DNA of 64,000 nt from Strigamia acuminata (GCA_949358305.1 OX442321.1:9635605-9699604), one strand, 5' to 3'. Positions 59,801-64,000 are shown, counted from the first letter of the stretch. Program-made: numbers and translations. Notes: generated by a model from the sequence alone, not told the origin.

Positions 59801-62135
59801 GTCAAAAATAAACGAGGCCATTTGGATTTGGATCAATAAAATGTGTCCAGCAATTAGAACAATAGCAACCGACCGGACTTTCCCAGCGGTGTATAAAAAT
59901 AAATGAAAAATGGCGAATTCTAATTTTTTTTTTCTCCAAATAAATTTAAATAATAAAATAATAAAAATTTAAGTGAAAACAATTAAAAAATGGAATTGAG
60001 TCAAGTTAAGAACAAAAGCAGTCGACTCAATCTTGGCAAATCAATGCCATGACCGAGCAGCGAGAACAATGCGCACGCGTGAGCTAATAATTCATGTTGC
60101 CCGGGCAACGCCATTCCATTATCGGTGACCTTCCGGCTGACTCTTTAGACGCGACACGGCGTTGCCGGACTTTGCGAGTCACTGAGTGTGTAGTGAATGA
60201 TGAAGGAAAAACGAGTAATTCTCGATGTAGCTCGAGCTGGATATTTTTTTTTTTATTTTTTTTTTGCAAATTATTTTACGCGCCTTCCTTTTGCACTTTA
60301 GCCGCGTTTGCTGATGCGTTTTTCGTGCGTTTCACAGGTGCAATAAAAAAGGTGCGTTTGGATTGATAAGAATTTCAATTTTAGCTTTAAAAACTCTGCT
60401 GGAATAAAACGGGAGTGAAACTCTTAAGTGTAAATCGAAATGTTTAATGAAATGATTTACGATTGAGCGATTTTGCGTTGATTCACTACGCTTGTCTATC
60501 TTAAACCTACAGATTCTTGTCAATCAATCAGTGTGCATATACTAGTCACTCCCCTTTCCCGTCCTTTTGGTGTCGAATGAAGGTGTTGCTCATCATCGTT
60601 GAATGTCACGAACGCGTCGTGCCAACCTTCATCTCTCTCTCTCTCTCTCTCACTTCCCCCTCTCGCTTTCTCTTTCCCTCTCGCTCTCTCTCTTTCTCTC
60701 TCTCTCACTCGAACTGCCGTTGCTGATATTTTAATTTCAAAAGGCGCCATTTAGACTGGATAAAAGGGTGGCACATCGAGACCCCCAGTATGGTGCGCAA
60801 GGCGCGCAGCTTCCATTATGATGCCAACTCACAATCGTTCATTAGTAAGAATTTGTTAGTTGGGTTGAAAAGCTGCCGTCGTTGGCCTTTTCTCTGCTTT
60901 CTTTGTAATAGCAGAGTTTTAAGTGGCAACGTCGGACGAAGATTACCCGCATCTCGAGCCCGCTTTGTGCACTTTTCAGCGATATTGAAACGCTGGACTG
61001 TTTGCTAAACTAATTTTTGCCTTTTTCCTAACGGTTTATATCTGGGCTTTATTTATCTTGTACTTAAATCGATCCAAATGTTGTTTTAATCTTATACTAA
61101 AAGGGATTAAAACGAGGAGAAACACATACATCAATTGAGTTAACTCGGTTAATTCGAGCAATAAAAGAAGGGAGAAAGAAAAGAAAAAGAAAAAAAATGG
61201 AGGGTGGGAGGGAGGGAGGGAAAGGAAGAGACTGGAGTTGTGTTGAATCGTCCATGTAGACCAGGTGGCCGCATTCTTATATATATTTTTTTCGATTGAG
61301 ATGGAGGGCGCCAATTTTCGCTGGCACCATTTGAAGGGGAAGAGCGCTTGAAGGCAGCAGCCACCAAGTTGGAAATGCAATCATTCGGCGAGAATCCAAG
61401 TGAATTTGCGTCAATTGGAGATGATTTGCACATACAGCCAACCCCCATTCCCGTCCGTGCGCGCTTTCTCTCATTCTACTTCCTGTGCGTTCGATTAGAG
61501 CAGATTGAGGAGTGAATTTGACAGCTTAACATTTTTGCAAAACTCAACTATTTTTTTACGATACGCATGGTTGGAATCTCATTTGGAGAAATTCACAGGT
61601 ACGATGTGTGTGTGCACATCTTGAATGTCATATTACACGATAGTGATGGCGATGAAGGGGAGCGAGAACGAACGGTTGAATTATGAAGAACGAAAGGACT
61701 AAAGAGGAAGAATATATTTGTTTGATGATCTTACCTAAAAGTGAGGATGGTGAGAGGTCTGTAGGACTTGTGACTGGTGTTGTCAGCCATGGGTTTGCCC
61801 CAGAAATCGTCCCTGAATATGTCGAGTAGACTATTCGAGTCGCCAGCGGTGACATCTTTGTTGGTCTTAATGGCCATTAAATCGTCGTGGACAAAGTCCC
61901 CGTCCAGGGAGTTGAGGTAGGCGATGGCGGCCACGATGCTTGCCGTACCTACCACCAGCCACACCAACATTGAATCGGTGCACGCGCTCGACGACATGCC
62001 CGTGGAGGATGCTGCTGCCGCCGCCGCCGCTGCTGATGCGCATGATGAGGAGGAACTGCTGCTTGTCGAACACGTGCGGGGCCTTCTTCCGCGAACGTGC
62101 GCTTGGCCGCGGTTAATCCACGCGCTCGACGTCAT
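1..62135 (-). CDS. TMTC1: TMTC1 orthologue, ER O-mannosyltransferase with TPR repeats (18 exons, 3' end beyond window)
   Basis: Spliced gene assembled from exons 61735-62135, 39273-39450, 34834-34907, 26572-26745, 21729-21801, 16134-16237, 15228-15417, 14599-14723, 11576-11740, 11396-11509, 6566-6709, 5332-5543, 4887-5022, 4620-4764, 3521-3658, 3303-3425, 3166-3243 and 1-28. Every junction is GT-AG and every phase matches, giving 867 codons plus one base. Seen: a membrane segment at about residues 56-73, HDD at 83-85, SHKSYRPL at 121-128, HPIHTEA at 187-193, GIVGRAD at 196-202, KEHG at 252-255, the DUF1736 region at about 318-370 with SYDWQMGSIPL, FLPASNLFF at 417-425, VVAERVLYVPS at 430-440, then about ten TPRs from about residue 500. 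Known: TMTC1-4 are ER membrane enzymes that put O-mannose on cadherin domains, with dolichyl-phosphate-mannose as presumed donor. The membrane-proximal wording and the shortened second TPR favour TMTC1 over TMTC2, 3 or 4. Vertebrate TMTC1 is about 880 residues, so little is missing. Catalytic activity is inferred from family membership. Confidence 0.93.
29..3165 (-). other. TMTC1 intron 17 (3.1 kb)
   Basis: Contains the 21-bp minisatellite (856-1215) and a GC-richer patch at about 2870-3080. A 174-codon minus frame (2362-2886) has no homology and no matching splice context. Defined by donor ATCAAG|GTAAG and acceptor AATTGCAG. Confidence 0.75.
856..1215. repeat. 21-bp minisatellite, about 17 units
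   Basis: Tandem units of the type TTTTTGCAGCTGAAATGGCAA. Units start at 856, 877, 898, 919, 940, 961, 982, 1003, 1021 and then every 21 bp to 1189. The unit at 1003 is 18 bp, a 3-bp loss. Units drift from GCAGTTGAAATGGCC on the left through GCAGCTGAAA to TCAACTAAAATGGC on the right. All lengths are multiples of three and the unit lacks stops in several frames, so long spurious heptad-repeat frames appear on both strands. It lies in an intron. Confidence 0.95.
3166..3243 (-). CDS. TMTC1: TMTC1 exon 17 (residues 833-858, TPR)
   Basis: A 78-bp exon. Acceptor CTCTTTTAG|AGC. Encodes SYKMAVQVNPSFTLAHLNLG then VIYHIK, matching the final vertebrate TMTC1 TPR (SYRxAVQLNP...GxIQHIKG). Donor ATCAAG|GTAAG, phase 0. 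Confidence 0.93.
3303..3425 (-). CDS. TMTC1: TMTC1 exon 16 (residues 792-832, TPR)
   Basis: Acceptor CGTTTCAG|GCT. Encodes ALEYILRALKACHNNDTTCA then AEHANILKDMDDMDTAAE. The donor is GAA|GTAACA: without splicing, the frame would add VTR and stop at once. The next exon restores the family reading (E|SYKMAVQVNP), so the stop lies in the intron. The downstream intron is 59 bp, the shortest in the gene. Confidence 0.92.
3521..3658 (-). CDS. TMTC1: TMTC1 exon 15 (residues 746-791, TPR)
   Basis: Acceptor ACAAAAAG|GCT, preceded by only a modest pyrimidine tract. Encodes AQVMLHEQHLRDAENMLLSV and DALRQLALLYSHENRTTE. The TPR register continues from exon 14, and the match to the corresponding vertebrate TPR is recognisable though weaker. 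Donor ACAGAG|GTAGC, phase 0. Confidence 0.91.
3659..4619 (-). other. TMTC1 intron 14 (961 bp)
   Basis: Less AT-rich than most introns of this gene, with a short CT tract near 4553-4573. Open frames on both strands have no homology. Confidence 0.85.
4620..4764 (-). CDS. TMTC1: TMTC1 exon 14 (residues 697-745, TPR)
   Basis: Acceptor TTTACAG|A completes Arg697. Encodes TLSVNDDPKVRDHLGILYLN and TGRVVEARETYELLTSQYPD. The phrase LGxLYxNTGR is shared with vertebrate TMTC1. Donor CATTTT|GTAAG, phase 0. Confidence 0.94.
4887..5022 (-). CDS. TMTC1: TMTC1 exon 13 (residues 652-696, TPR)
   Basis: Acceptor GCTTTCAG|GT completes Gly652. Encodes RTEEALISYKEAVELQANHT and VALVNAAKLLRSLKRNSEAE. It gives the second helix of one TPR and the first helix of the next. 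Donor CAAAG|GTATT, phase 2. Confidence 0.93.
5023..5331 (-). other. TMTC1 intron 12 (309 bp)
   Basis: The only phase-1 intron of the gene. Holds two nearby GGCGGCACTAATTA / GCGGCGCTAATTA-like segments (about 5173 and 5208), otherwise unremarkable. Confidence 0.85.
5332..5543 (-). CDS. TMTC1: TMTC1 exon 12 (residues 581-651, TPRs)
   Basis: Acceptor TTGACAG|T completes Ser581. Encodes KKGQLPTAIRFMERAVQLD, YSDAYTNLAAMYSEVGRHHD, then DNPDVHNNYGAFLQKLG. VHNNYGxFL is shared with vertebrate TMTC1. Two TPR units with the usual W/L-G-A-F spacing are visible. Donor TTAG|GTGAG, the only phase-1 junction in the gene. Confidence 0.95.
5544..6565 (-). other. TMTC1 intron 11 (1.0 kb)
   Basis: Spacer with T-rich tracts at 5890-5925 and a CT stretch near 6425-6450. 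Nothing else recognised. Confidence 0.85.
6566..6709 (-). CDS. TMTC1: TMTC1 exon 11 (residues 533-580, second TPR, shortened)
   Basis: Acceptor ATACAG|G completes Arg533. Encodes LWPDHASAHNNLGTLLED, PTEAKMHFMEAIRINPLHPR and AHFNMGNLL. The TPR beginning HNNLGTL has a reduced turn between its helices (LLEDPTEAKMHF), as in vertebrate TMTC1, which supports orthology. Donor GCTCAG|GTAAA, phase 2. Confidence 0.95.
9641..9670. repeat. GA microsatellite
   Basis: About 15 GA units with one AA interruption, in intron 10. Confidence 0.9.
10375..10400. repeat. CT microsatellite
   Basis: CT units with one TTT interruption, in intron 10. Confidence 0.9.
11396..11509 (-). CDS. TMTC1: TMTC1 exon 10 (residues 495-532, first TPR)
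   Basis: Follows a 66-bp intron. Acceptor TTCACAG|A completes Gln495. Encodes SGLDALPHNAKMHYNYANLQ then KDIGNVNEAIDHYQTTL, a canonical first TPR (N-x-Y-A-N...G...EAIDHY). Donor TTTGAG|GTAAG, phase 2. Confidence 0.94.
11576..11740 (-). CDS. TMTC1: TMTC1 exon 9 (residues 440-494, last membrane segments)
   Basis: Acceptor ATCCAG|T completes Ser440, then VGMCLLITHGFSNL, a basic loop (FPKRR), and a last hydrophobic segment. It closes with KTVQRNKVWHSRQTLF, the conserved link from the membrane domain to the TPR domain. The donor is CTTTTTCA|GTAAG, phase 2. In the transcript sense a 28-nt A run lies about 50 nt upstream of the acceptor in the preceding intron. Confidence 0.94.
11741..14598 (-). other. 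TMTC1 intron 8 (2.9 kb)
   Basis: AT-rich. Contains the longest homopolymer of the window (T28 on the plus strand, 11788-11815) and further T runs near 13157-13171 and 13930-13965. No gene recognised. Confidence 0.85.
11788..11815. repeat. Poly-T run, 28 bases
   Basis: Longest homopolymer in the window. In the TMTC1 transcript it is an A28 run about 50 nt before the exon 9 acceptor. Run length is prone to assembly error. Confidence 0.85.
14599..14723 (-). CDS. TMTC1: TMTC1 exon 8 (residues 399-439)
   Basis: Acceptor CGTTCCAG|GGG. After a short polar loop (GDRSGRA) comes a membrane segment leading into VVPFLPASNLFFSVGFVVAE and RVLYVPS. These are near-invariant in TMTC proteins. Donor CCCAG|GTAAA, phase 2, splitting Ser440. 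Confidence 0.96.
14724..15227 (-). other. TMTC1 intron 7 (504 bp)
   Basis: AT-rich spacer between the two strongest-matching exons. No repeat or regulatory signal recognised. Confidence 0.85.
15228..15417 (-). CDS. TMTC1: TMTC1 exon 7 (residues 335-398, DUF1736)
   Basis: Acceptor TTTTCCAG|A. Encodes RLLTYSYLLVFNAWLMLAPV, then NLSYDWQMGSIPLL and SDIRNLATAIFFL, the strongest match to vertebrate TMTC1 in the window. TMTC2 and TMTC3 have other residues around the YDW motif, so this exon is the main reason for the TMTC1 assignment. It ends after a membrane segment with TRRAIITDC at a phase-0 donor (TGC|GTAAG). Confidence 0.96.
15418..16133 (-). other. TMTC1 intron 6 (716 bp)
   Basis: AT-rich spacer with GTTGTTGTT near 15975-15990. 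Nothing else recognised. Confidence 0.85.
16134..16237 (-). CDS. TMTC1: TMTC1 exon 6 (residues 301-334, start of DUF1736)
   Basis: Acceptor CTCCGCAG|GTT. Encodes a membrane segment (VAFLLGFRMSML), then PRFSEQDNPASFSPHPMT. The block PxFSxxDNPAS is the hallmark at the start of DUF1736 in TMTC proteins. Donor ACCAG|GTAAG, phase 2, splitting Arg335. Confidence 0.95.
16238..21728 (-). other. TMTC1 intron 5 (5.5 kb)
   Basis: Mostly AT-rich. One isolated GC-rich CpG-containing island lies at about 19430-19640. Poly-T or poly-A runs occur near 17350-17380, 18180-18195 and 18600. An 89-codon minus frame through the island has no recognised homology. Confidence 0.8.
19430..19640. promoter_or_regulatory. 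Isolated GC-rich island in intron 5
   Basis: About 200 bp of GC-rich, CG-containing sequence in very AT-rich surroundings. No coding homology on either strand. A regulatory element is the simplest guess, and weakly supported. Confidence 0.25.
21729..21801 (-). CDS. TMTC1: TMTC1 exon 5 (residues 276-300)
   Basis: A 73-bp exon in good splice context (TTGCAG|A and ATG|GTAAG). It finishes Lys276 and encodes LVDFQHLNKDQVNLIKRSLT then IISM. This is the variable loop before the next membrane segment. It is weakly conserved across the family, so the call rests on phase agreement at both ends and its position between exons 4 and 6. Confidence 0.85.
21885..22060. repeat. AT-rich segment with AATGCATT words, possible dispersed repeat copy A
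   Basis: Contains several AATGCATT or ATGCATTTT words, TTTCTCGAG and TTAATTCTGCGAAATGCTGT. The segment at 35588-35710 has GAAATGCATT, GAATGCATTTTT, TTTATTCTGCGAAAATTCTG and TTTCTCGAG. The shared vocabulary suggests diverged copies of one element; ends were not found. Confidence 0.35.
22901..22910. promoter_or_regulatory. Palindromic E-box GTCACGTGAC
   Basis: Exact ten-base palindrome in intron 4. It matches the extended E-box bound by USF, MITF/TFE and Max-type bHLH factors; binding is inferred. Confidence 0.4.
23248..23257. promoter_or_regulatory. Palindromic E-box GTCACGTGAC
   Basis: Second exact copy, 347 bp from the one at 22901 and next to a GA-rich tract. The flanks differ from those of the other copies, so it is not simply a duplicated segment. 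Confidence 0.4.
23389..23438. repeat. CTTT then CT microsatellite
   Basis: Run of CTTT tetramers passing into CT dinucleotides, in intron 4; a GA run lies about 90 bp to the left (23291-23305). Confidence 0.9.
26150..26193. repeat. Run of G followed by 6-7 T
   Basis: Five or six units of GTTTTTT(T) in intron 4. Confidence 0.85.
26572..26745 (-). CDS. TMTC1: TMTC1 exon 4 (residues 218-275)
   Basis: Acceptor TTTAG|G completes Arg218. A polar loop of about 18 residues (AIHNSQQTSECDISRG) precedes a membrane segment and the motif GAMLAKEHGVTVLGIVLCYD, the family's KE(H/Q/T)G(V/I)TVxG segment. The exon ends in a basic stretch (ASKKGLRK), probably a loop between membrane segments. Donor CGAAA|GTAAG, phase 2, splitting Lys276. 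Vertebrate TMTC1 carries a long variable loop after this point that is absent here. Confidence 0.94.
30024..30361. mobile_element. Foldback-like MITE, about 338 bp, TA-flanked
   Basis: The left end AGGGATTTTAAAATATG...GAAGGCGCTGAAG and the reverse complement of the right end AGGGGTTTCATAAATGACAC...GAAGGTGCTGAAG are imperfect inverted repeats flanked by TA (30022-30023 and 30362-30363). Inside, 30075-30095 and 30110-30131 form a 21-22 bp nearly perfect stem around a 14-nt loop, built from the same GCTGAAG motif. Diverged ends make the exact borders uncertain. Confidence 0.6.
31792..31852. other. Imperfect hairpin, about 20-bp stem
   Basis: CTAAATGTTT (31801-31810) pairs perfectly with AAACATTTAG (31830-31839) across a 19-nt loop. 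The stem continues outward with GTTGTCTTTAA against CTAAAACAAC. It could be a decayed MITE core or a small-RNA-like hairpin; no known microRNA seed was recognised. Confidence 0.4.
33201..33236. repeat. AGAGA pentamer repeat
   Basis: GAAAAGAGAAG followed by repeats of AGAAG, about seven units, in intron 3. Confidence 0.9.
34834..34907 (-). CDS. TMTC1: TMTC1 exon 3 (residues 194-217)
   Basis: A 74-bp exon beginning VAGIVGRADVLTGL, the direct continuation of HTEA from exon 2. GIVGRAD is a TMTC signature. The rest is a Leu/Phe-rich membrane segment ending FLSYTR. Acceptor CCACCAG|GTGG and donor ACGAG|GTAAG, phase 2. Confidence 0.94.
35588..35710. repeat. AT-rich segment, possible dispersed repeat copy B
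   Basis: Partner of 21885-22060. Shares a block around TTATTCTGCGAAA (about 24 of 31 bases by eye) and nearby AATGCATT words. No inverted ends or target duplication seen. Confidence 0.35.
37145..37319. mobile_element. 175-bp MITE with TA duplication (Tc1/mariner-like)
   Basis: The left end CAGTAAGTTGCCTACATACG and the reverse complement of the right end CAGCAAGTTCCCTACTTACG agree at 17 of 20 positions. Both ends abut TA (37143-37144 and 37320-37321), the target duplication of the Tc1/mariner/pogo group. The CAGT start and the CCTACNTACG block resemble pogo/Tigger-type termini, by recollection of the family. There is no coding capacity. Confidence 0.75.
39273..39450 (-). CDS. TMTC1: TMTC1 exon 2 (residues 134-193)
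   Basis: Acceptor TTTTCAG|A restores Arg134 and continues with LNAMIKGVEPYGFHAVNVGL. This is the family pattern after SYRPLTxLTFR: a short loop, then a membrane segment with a conserved HxVN. A second hydrophobic stretch leads into the highly conserved ATHPIHTEA. The donor GCG|GTAAAG is phase 0. In-frame sequence reads on into the intron for a few codons before a stop, so the exon end rests on the splice site and on continuation into GIVGRAD in the next exon. Confidence 0.95.
40002..40030. repeat. CT microsatellite
   Basis: CT dinucleotides with one TTT interruption near the 3' end of intron 1, about 550 bp from the exon 2 acceptor. Confidence 0.85.
42561..42572 (+). repeat. Poly-G run (12 G) beside a six-G run
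   Basis: Uninterrupted G12 preceded by GGGGGGAT. Long G homopolymers are rare compared with the T and A runs common here; length may be affected by sequencing error. Confidence 0.8.
45111..45131. repeat. TA microsatellite
   Basis: About ten TA units in intron 1. Confidence 0.9.
48390..49010. promoter_or_regulatory. GC-rich CpG-containing island in intron 1
   Basis: Stands out from surrounding AT-rich DNA with many CGs (for example GCACGCGCGCGACCGCGGTCAC near 48597), an E-box palindrome at 48496 and a GGCAGATGGCGAC word at 48991. It could be an enhancer, an alternative promoter or an unannotated exon of another transcript. Open frames through it have no homology. Confidence 0.35.
48496..48505. 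promoter_or_regulatory. Palindromic E-box GTCACGTGAC
   Basis: Third exact copy, inside the GC-rich island of intron 1 (about 48390-49010), which makes a regulatory role somewhat more plausible here. Confidence 0.45.
51162..51171. promoter_or_regulatory. Palindromic E-box GTCACGTGAC
   Basis: Fourth exact copy, in intron 1. A nine-of-ten relative (ATCACGTGAC) lies at 55214-55223. Confidence 0.4.
53743..53960. repeat. Left GATTCGG array inside the transposon
   Basis: About 20 copies of GATTCGG or close variants separated by 2-4 purine-rich bases (ATGG, AAA, TGG, CGG, GGGG). Spacing is irregular. Open frames on both strands through this array are artefacts of the repeat. Confidence 0.92.
54305..54420. 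repeat. Right GATTCGG array inside the transposon
   Basis: Second array of the same motif. It includes three consecutive near-identical 21-bp units beginning TGGGATTCGGAAAGATTCGG at 54327, 54348 and 54369. It is separated from the left array by about 345 bp of unrelated sequence with CG-rich words near 54135-54172. Confidence 0.92.
54765..54805. repeat. CCTTCCTC octamer repeat
   Basis: Three to four units of CCTTCCTC followed by a pyrimidine-only tail in intron 1. Confidence 0.85.
60631..60710. repeat. CT-rich double microsatellite
   Basis: Two CT arrays (about 60631-60652 and 60683-60708) separated by C-rich sequence, in intron 1, about 1 kb from exon 1. Confidence 0.85.
61199..61220 (+). 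other. G-quadruplex candidate
   Basis: GGGTGGGAGGGAGGGAGGG (61202-61220) gives five G triplets with single-base loops on the plus strand, which is the template strand of TMTC1, about 520 bp into intron 1. Sequence of this form is expected to fold very stably; a role in transcription is inference. Confidence 0.6.
61735..62135 (-). CDS. TMTC1: TMTC1 exon 1 (start codon, residues 1-133)
   Basis: Contains the initiator ATG (62133-62135). The same frame is closed upstream by a TAA at 62232-62234, and no other in-frame ATG lies between, which sets the start. Context is poor (C at -3); Met47 has G at -3 and could be used by leaky scanning. Residues 24-44 are a Ser run then an Ala run of trinucleotide-repeat origin, followed by one hydrophobic segment (56-73) that would anchor the protein in the ER. 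Then come YLNSLDGDFVHDD and DDFWGKPMADNTSHKSYRPL, the most diagnostic N-terminal TMTC motifs; the paired Asp in the first lumenal loop is typical of GT-C-like glycosyltransferases. The donor reads TTTAG|GTAAG, phase 2, splitting Arg134. Confidence 0.95.
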
Positions 62136-62660
62136 CTGAGTGCTGCCAGTGTGCGCGGGGTCGTTGCTCTCACCCCTGACGCCGAGCCAAGCGTTCGCGC
62201 TTTGAGCCTCGCGCAGTGCTTTGGCCGCTTTTTAAACCACTCGGCTGGCGCGATTCTCGCGATCCTTGCGTGCAACGGACGAACCGAGCGACAAGTCTCC
62301 CTGGAGCTGTGTTAGCGCGTATGTTTGGCCTCTGAAAAATCGATTTCTCTTTCTTTTTCCTCCCGCCCCCCCCTCCTCCGCCCGCCAGGGGAACGTCCTT
62401 GAATGACGACAAGGTCGCAGAGACGACCGTCGACGACGTGCTTCTCTGTGTGCGAGTTCTTGGGTGGTGGCTCGGGGCACCTTCACCTTGTGTAGGATCA
62501 ATAGAAGAGAATGGGCAAGGCGGTGAGGGAGATGTGTCTTGCCTTTTGTGTTCTAACGTCTCTGGGTTCATTCCAGTGTGGCGCGGAGTGATGGAAATGC
62601 GATCGGGTGTGCCACGCGGGTCTAAGTGCATCGTCTTCAATTTATATAAAATTCTTTGAT
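62136..62660 (-). promoter_or_regulatory. GC-rich 5' leader and candidate core promoter of TMTC1
   Basis: The stretch just upstream of the start codon is clearly richer in G, C and CpG than most of the window. No splice acceptor with a pyrimidine tract is seen before the ATG, so the leader is probably continuous with exon 1. A TATA-like octamer TATATAAA reads on the minus strand at 62641-62648 and would place a start site near 62615, for a leader of about 480 nt. A 156-codon open frame (62170-62640) would then act as an upstream ORF. Both points are inference; a TATA-less CpG-type start nearer the ATG is equally possible. Confidence 0.35.
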
Positions 62661-64000
62661 GGTAAGTGATGGAATTTGTATGGGCTTGTTATGCAATTGT
62701 AAACTTTAAAAGTCAATTTCCATATTTTACCAGAGGAGGGCACCACACTCTAGGTTATTTTTTCATCTCTTTCTCTTTCTCGTACATCAATAAATTTGTT
62801 TTATTTTTTCTTTCTTTTCATTTTCTCTTCTATTTTCTATTTCTTTTTATTTTTTGACTGCAAGTTGGAAATTTAATTTACAAGTTGTGGGTTCGAGCCG
62901 CTTCAATCATTTAGGAAAATGGACGCAATTTAGAGCTGGGGTTTGGATGCTGATTGGCTGAGGGACAATCAGTGTCAGTTTCAGTGGTCATTTGTCATAG
63001 ATTTGTTTGCTTTCTATCTGCTTCAATTGTACCGAAAATTAAAAAATTAAATTGGGAAAAGGAGGCAATTGCTTTTGAAATATGTCGTGTGCGCCTGTCA
63101 ATTGCACGTAAACGCAAGGAATTGTTTGTGTTTGTTTGTCTAGACTTTAAATTTGAAAAGGAGGAGGAGAAAATAAAAATGAACTCAATTAATGAGTTTA
63201 ATTAACTCGGCTGAATTTGGTTTACAATCAGTACAAGTTGTAGAAACAAATGAGTTGGAGAGTTTTGTGTTAGACAAATGAAAAGAAGCCTAGAGTCGAG
63301 TTTTAAATTGAAAAGCTCCGCCTGAATTGCGGCTGCACGCAAGACGAGTGCGTCGTGCAGGGAAGCGACTCGGAGAAATTTTCTCGTTTTACAAAGGGGC
63401 AACCGAAAAAAAAAGAGAGAGAAAAAAAAAACTCATTACAAAACCTAATGAGAGGAAAAGGAGAAAAACTTAAAAGAAACTGTTTATTTATTGGTAGCAA
63501 GTTTACAAACATTTTTCTGCGCCTGCGTCTTAGCTCTTCTCTTCTCCCGCCGTTTCCTTTTCAAATTATATTTTATTAACGCGTAAACTGCAAACTTTTC
63601 TCCTCCCAACTGTTTTTTATCCCGTCAGATAGAAGTGTGAAAGACAAATAATCCTTTAGAGTTTGTTTGAAAAAAAATAAAAGAACAAATTGCAGTTGGG
63701 TTTGAGTTGAGGAATCCTCGAGTTCACCGAACTGACAAGTGGCCCAGATTAAACACTGATCCTCTCGTATTCGCTTGTGGGATGAAACGAGGCCGTCTCG
63801 TTCTGGCGAAGCTCGTGCCACCTATTGTGAAAAGAAAAAATGAAAAAAGGGAGGCAGGGAGGCAGGGGGAGGGGGTATTAAACCCTTCCAGTGTGACGAA
63901 ACTGGCGAGTCGAGTCGGGGAGGATCTAATGAGGCGTAACCAAAGTAATTTGTTATCACGATTCTCGTTGGGGTCTCTTGGGATGGAACGTGATGGATTC
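62661..64000. other. Upstream flank, no gene recognised
   Basis: AT-rich sequence with T and A runs and a G-rich tract at 63849-63875. Short open frames occur on both strands but none resembles a known protein or shows linked splice sites. It may hold distal promoter elements or an unrecognised non-coding 5' exon of TMTC1. Confidence 0.5.
63849..63875 (+). other. G-rich tract, G-quadruplex candidate
   Basis: Four or more G runs of three to five (GGGAGGCAGGGAGGCAGGGG and on) about 1.7 kb upstream of the TMTC1 start codon. It has longer loops than the tract at 61202, so is a weaker candidate. Confidence 0.45.

Larger units (their letters stand above)
39451..61734 (-). other. TMTC1 intron 1 (22.3 kb)
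   Basis: Largest intron, placed between the first membrane anchor and the rest of the protein. It contains a DNA transposon (53711-54439), numerous CT/GA, TA and AAAT microsatellites, poly-T tracts, a poly-G run at 42561-42572, a G-quadruplex candidate near its 5' end (61202-61220), and several GC-rich CpG-containing islands (about 44240-44500, 48390-49010, 51780-52440, 54690-55020 and 57540-57730). Two of the four exact GTCACGTGAC sites lie here. No nested gene was recognised on either strand. Long first introns commonly carry enhancers, which may explain the islands. Confidence 0.85.

Noticed and set aside
62170-62640. 156-codon minus-strand frame read as a gene
   Set aside because: Low-complexity, Gly/Pro/Ser/Arg-rich product of the GC-rich leader with no homology; kept only as a possible upstream ORF.
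62880-62910. GGGTTCGAGCC word resembling a tRNA T-arm
   Set aside because: No matching A-box, acceptor stem or anticodon arm nearby.
63576-63821. Minus frame starting MARASPERD with a preceding CAATAG acceptor-like site
   Set aside because: No homology and no partner exon; it could be a non-coding 5' exon, but nothing in the sequence shows it.

Overview
This window is eukaryotic genomic DNA and looks like an invertebrate animal, most likely an arthropod. It is AT-rich and dominated by long non-coding stretches with homopolymer and CT/GA tracts. It has canonical GT-AG introns from 59 bp to 22 kb, and no operons, ribosome-binding sites, rRNA or recognisable tRNA. The species cannot be named from the sequence.

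One protein-coding gene can be supported, and it fills nearly the whole window on the minus strand. It is an orthologue of TMTC1 (transmembrane O-mannosyltransferase targeting cadherins 1, with TPR repeats). I assembled 18 exons by hand from splice sites, reading-phase continuity and resemblance to the TMTC1 family: an initiator ATG at 62135, and a last exon cut by the left edge at base 1. All phases fit, giving 867 complete codons plus one base. In order the protein has a low-complexity Ser/Ala N-terminus, a first membrane segment with the HDD loop, a multi-membrane-segment region with the HPIHTEA and GIVGRAD motifs, the DUF1736 region ending in SYDWQMGSIPL, and about ten TPRs. Only the last few dozen residues and the 3' UTR should lie outside the window.

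Layout by coordinate: 1-28 exon 18 (partial); 29-3165 intron 17, with a 21-bp minisatellite; 3166-6709 seven compact exons of the TPR domain (17 to 11); 6710-16237 exons 10 to 6, covering the end of the membrane domain and the first TPR; 16238-39450 exons 5 to 2 separated by introns of 4-8 kb; 39451-61734 the 22.3-kb first intron; 61735-62135 coding part of exon 1; 62136-64000 GC-rich 5' leader, probable promoter and upstream flank.

The non-coding DNA holds three short non-autonomous DNA transposons that can be seen directly. The clearest is a 729-bp element in intron 1 with 14-bp terminal inverted repeats, a perfect 8-bp target duplication and two internal arrays of GATTCGG. The second is a 175-bp TA-flanked element in intron 2. 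The third is a roughly 340-bp TA-flanked foldback-like element in intron 3. Other notable features are four exact copies of the palindrome GTCACGTGAC, several GC-rich CpG-containing islands inside introns, G-quadruplex candidates and a G+T excess on the strand opposite the gene. I found no second gene and no clearly novel multi-gene system.
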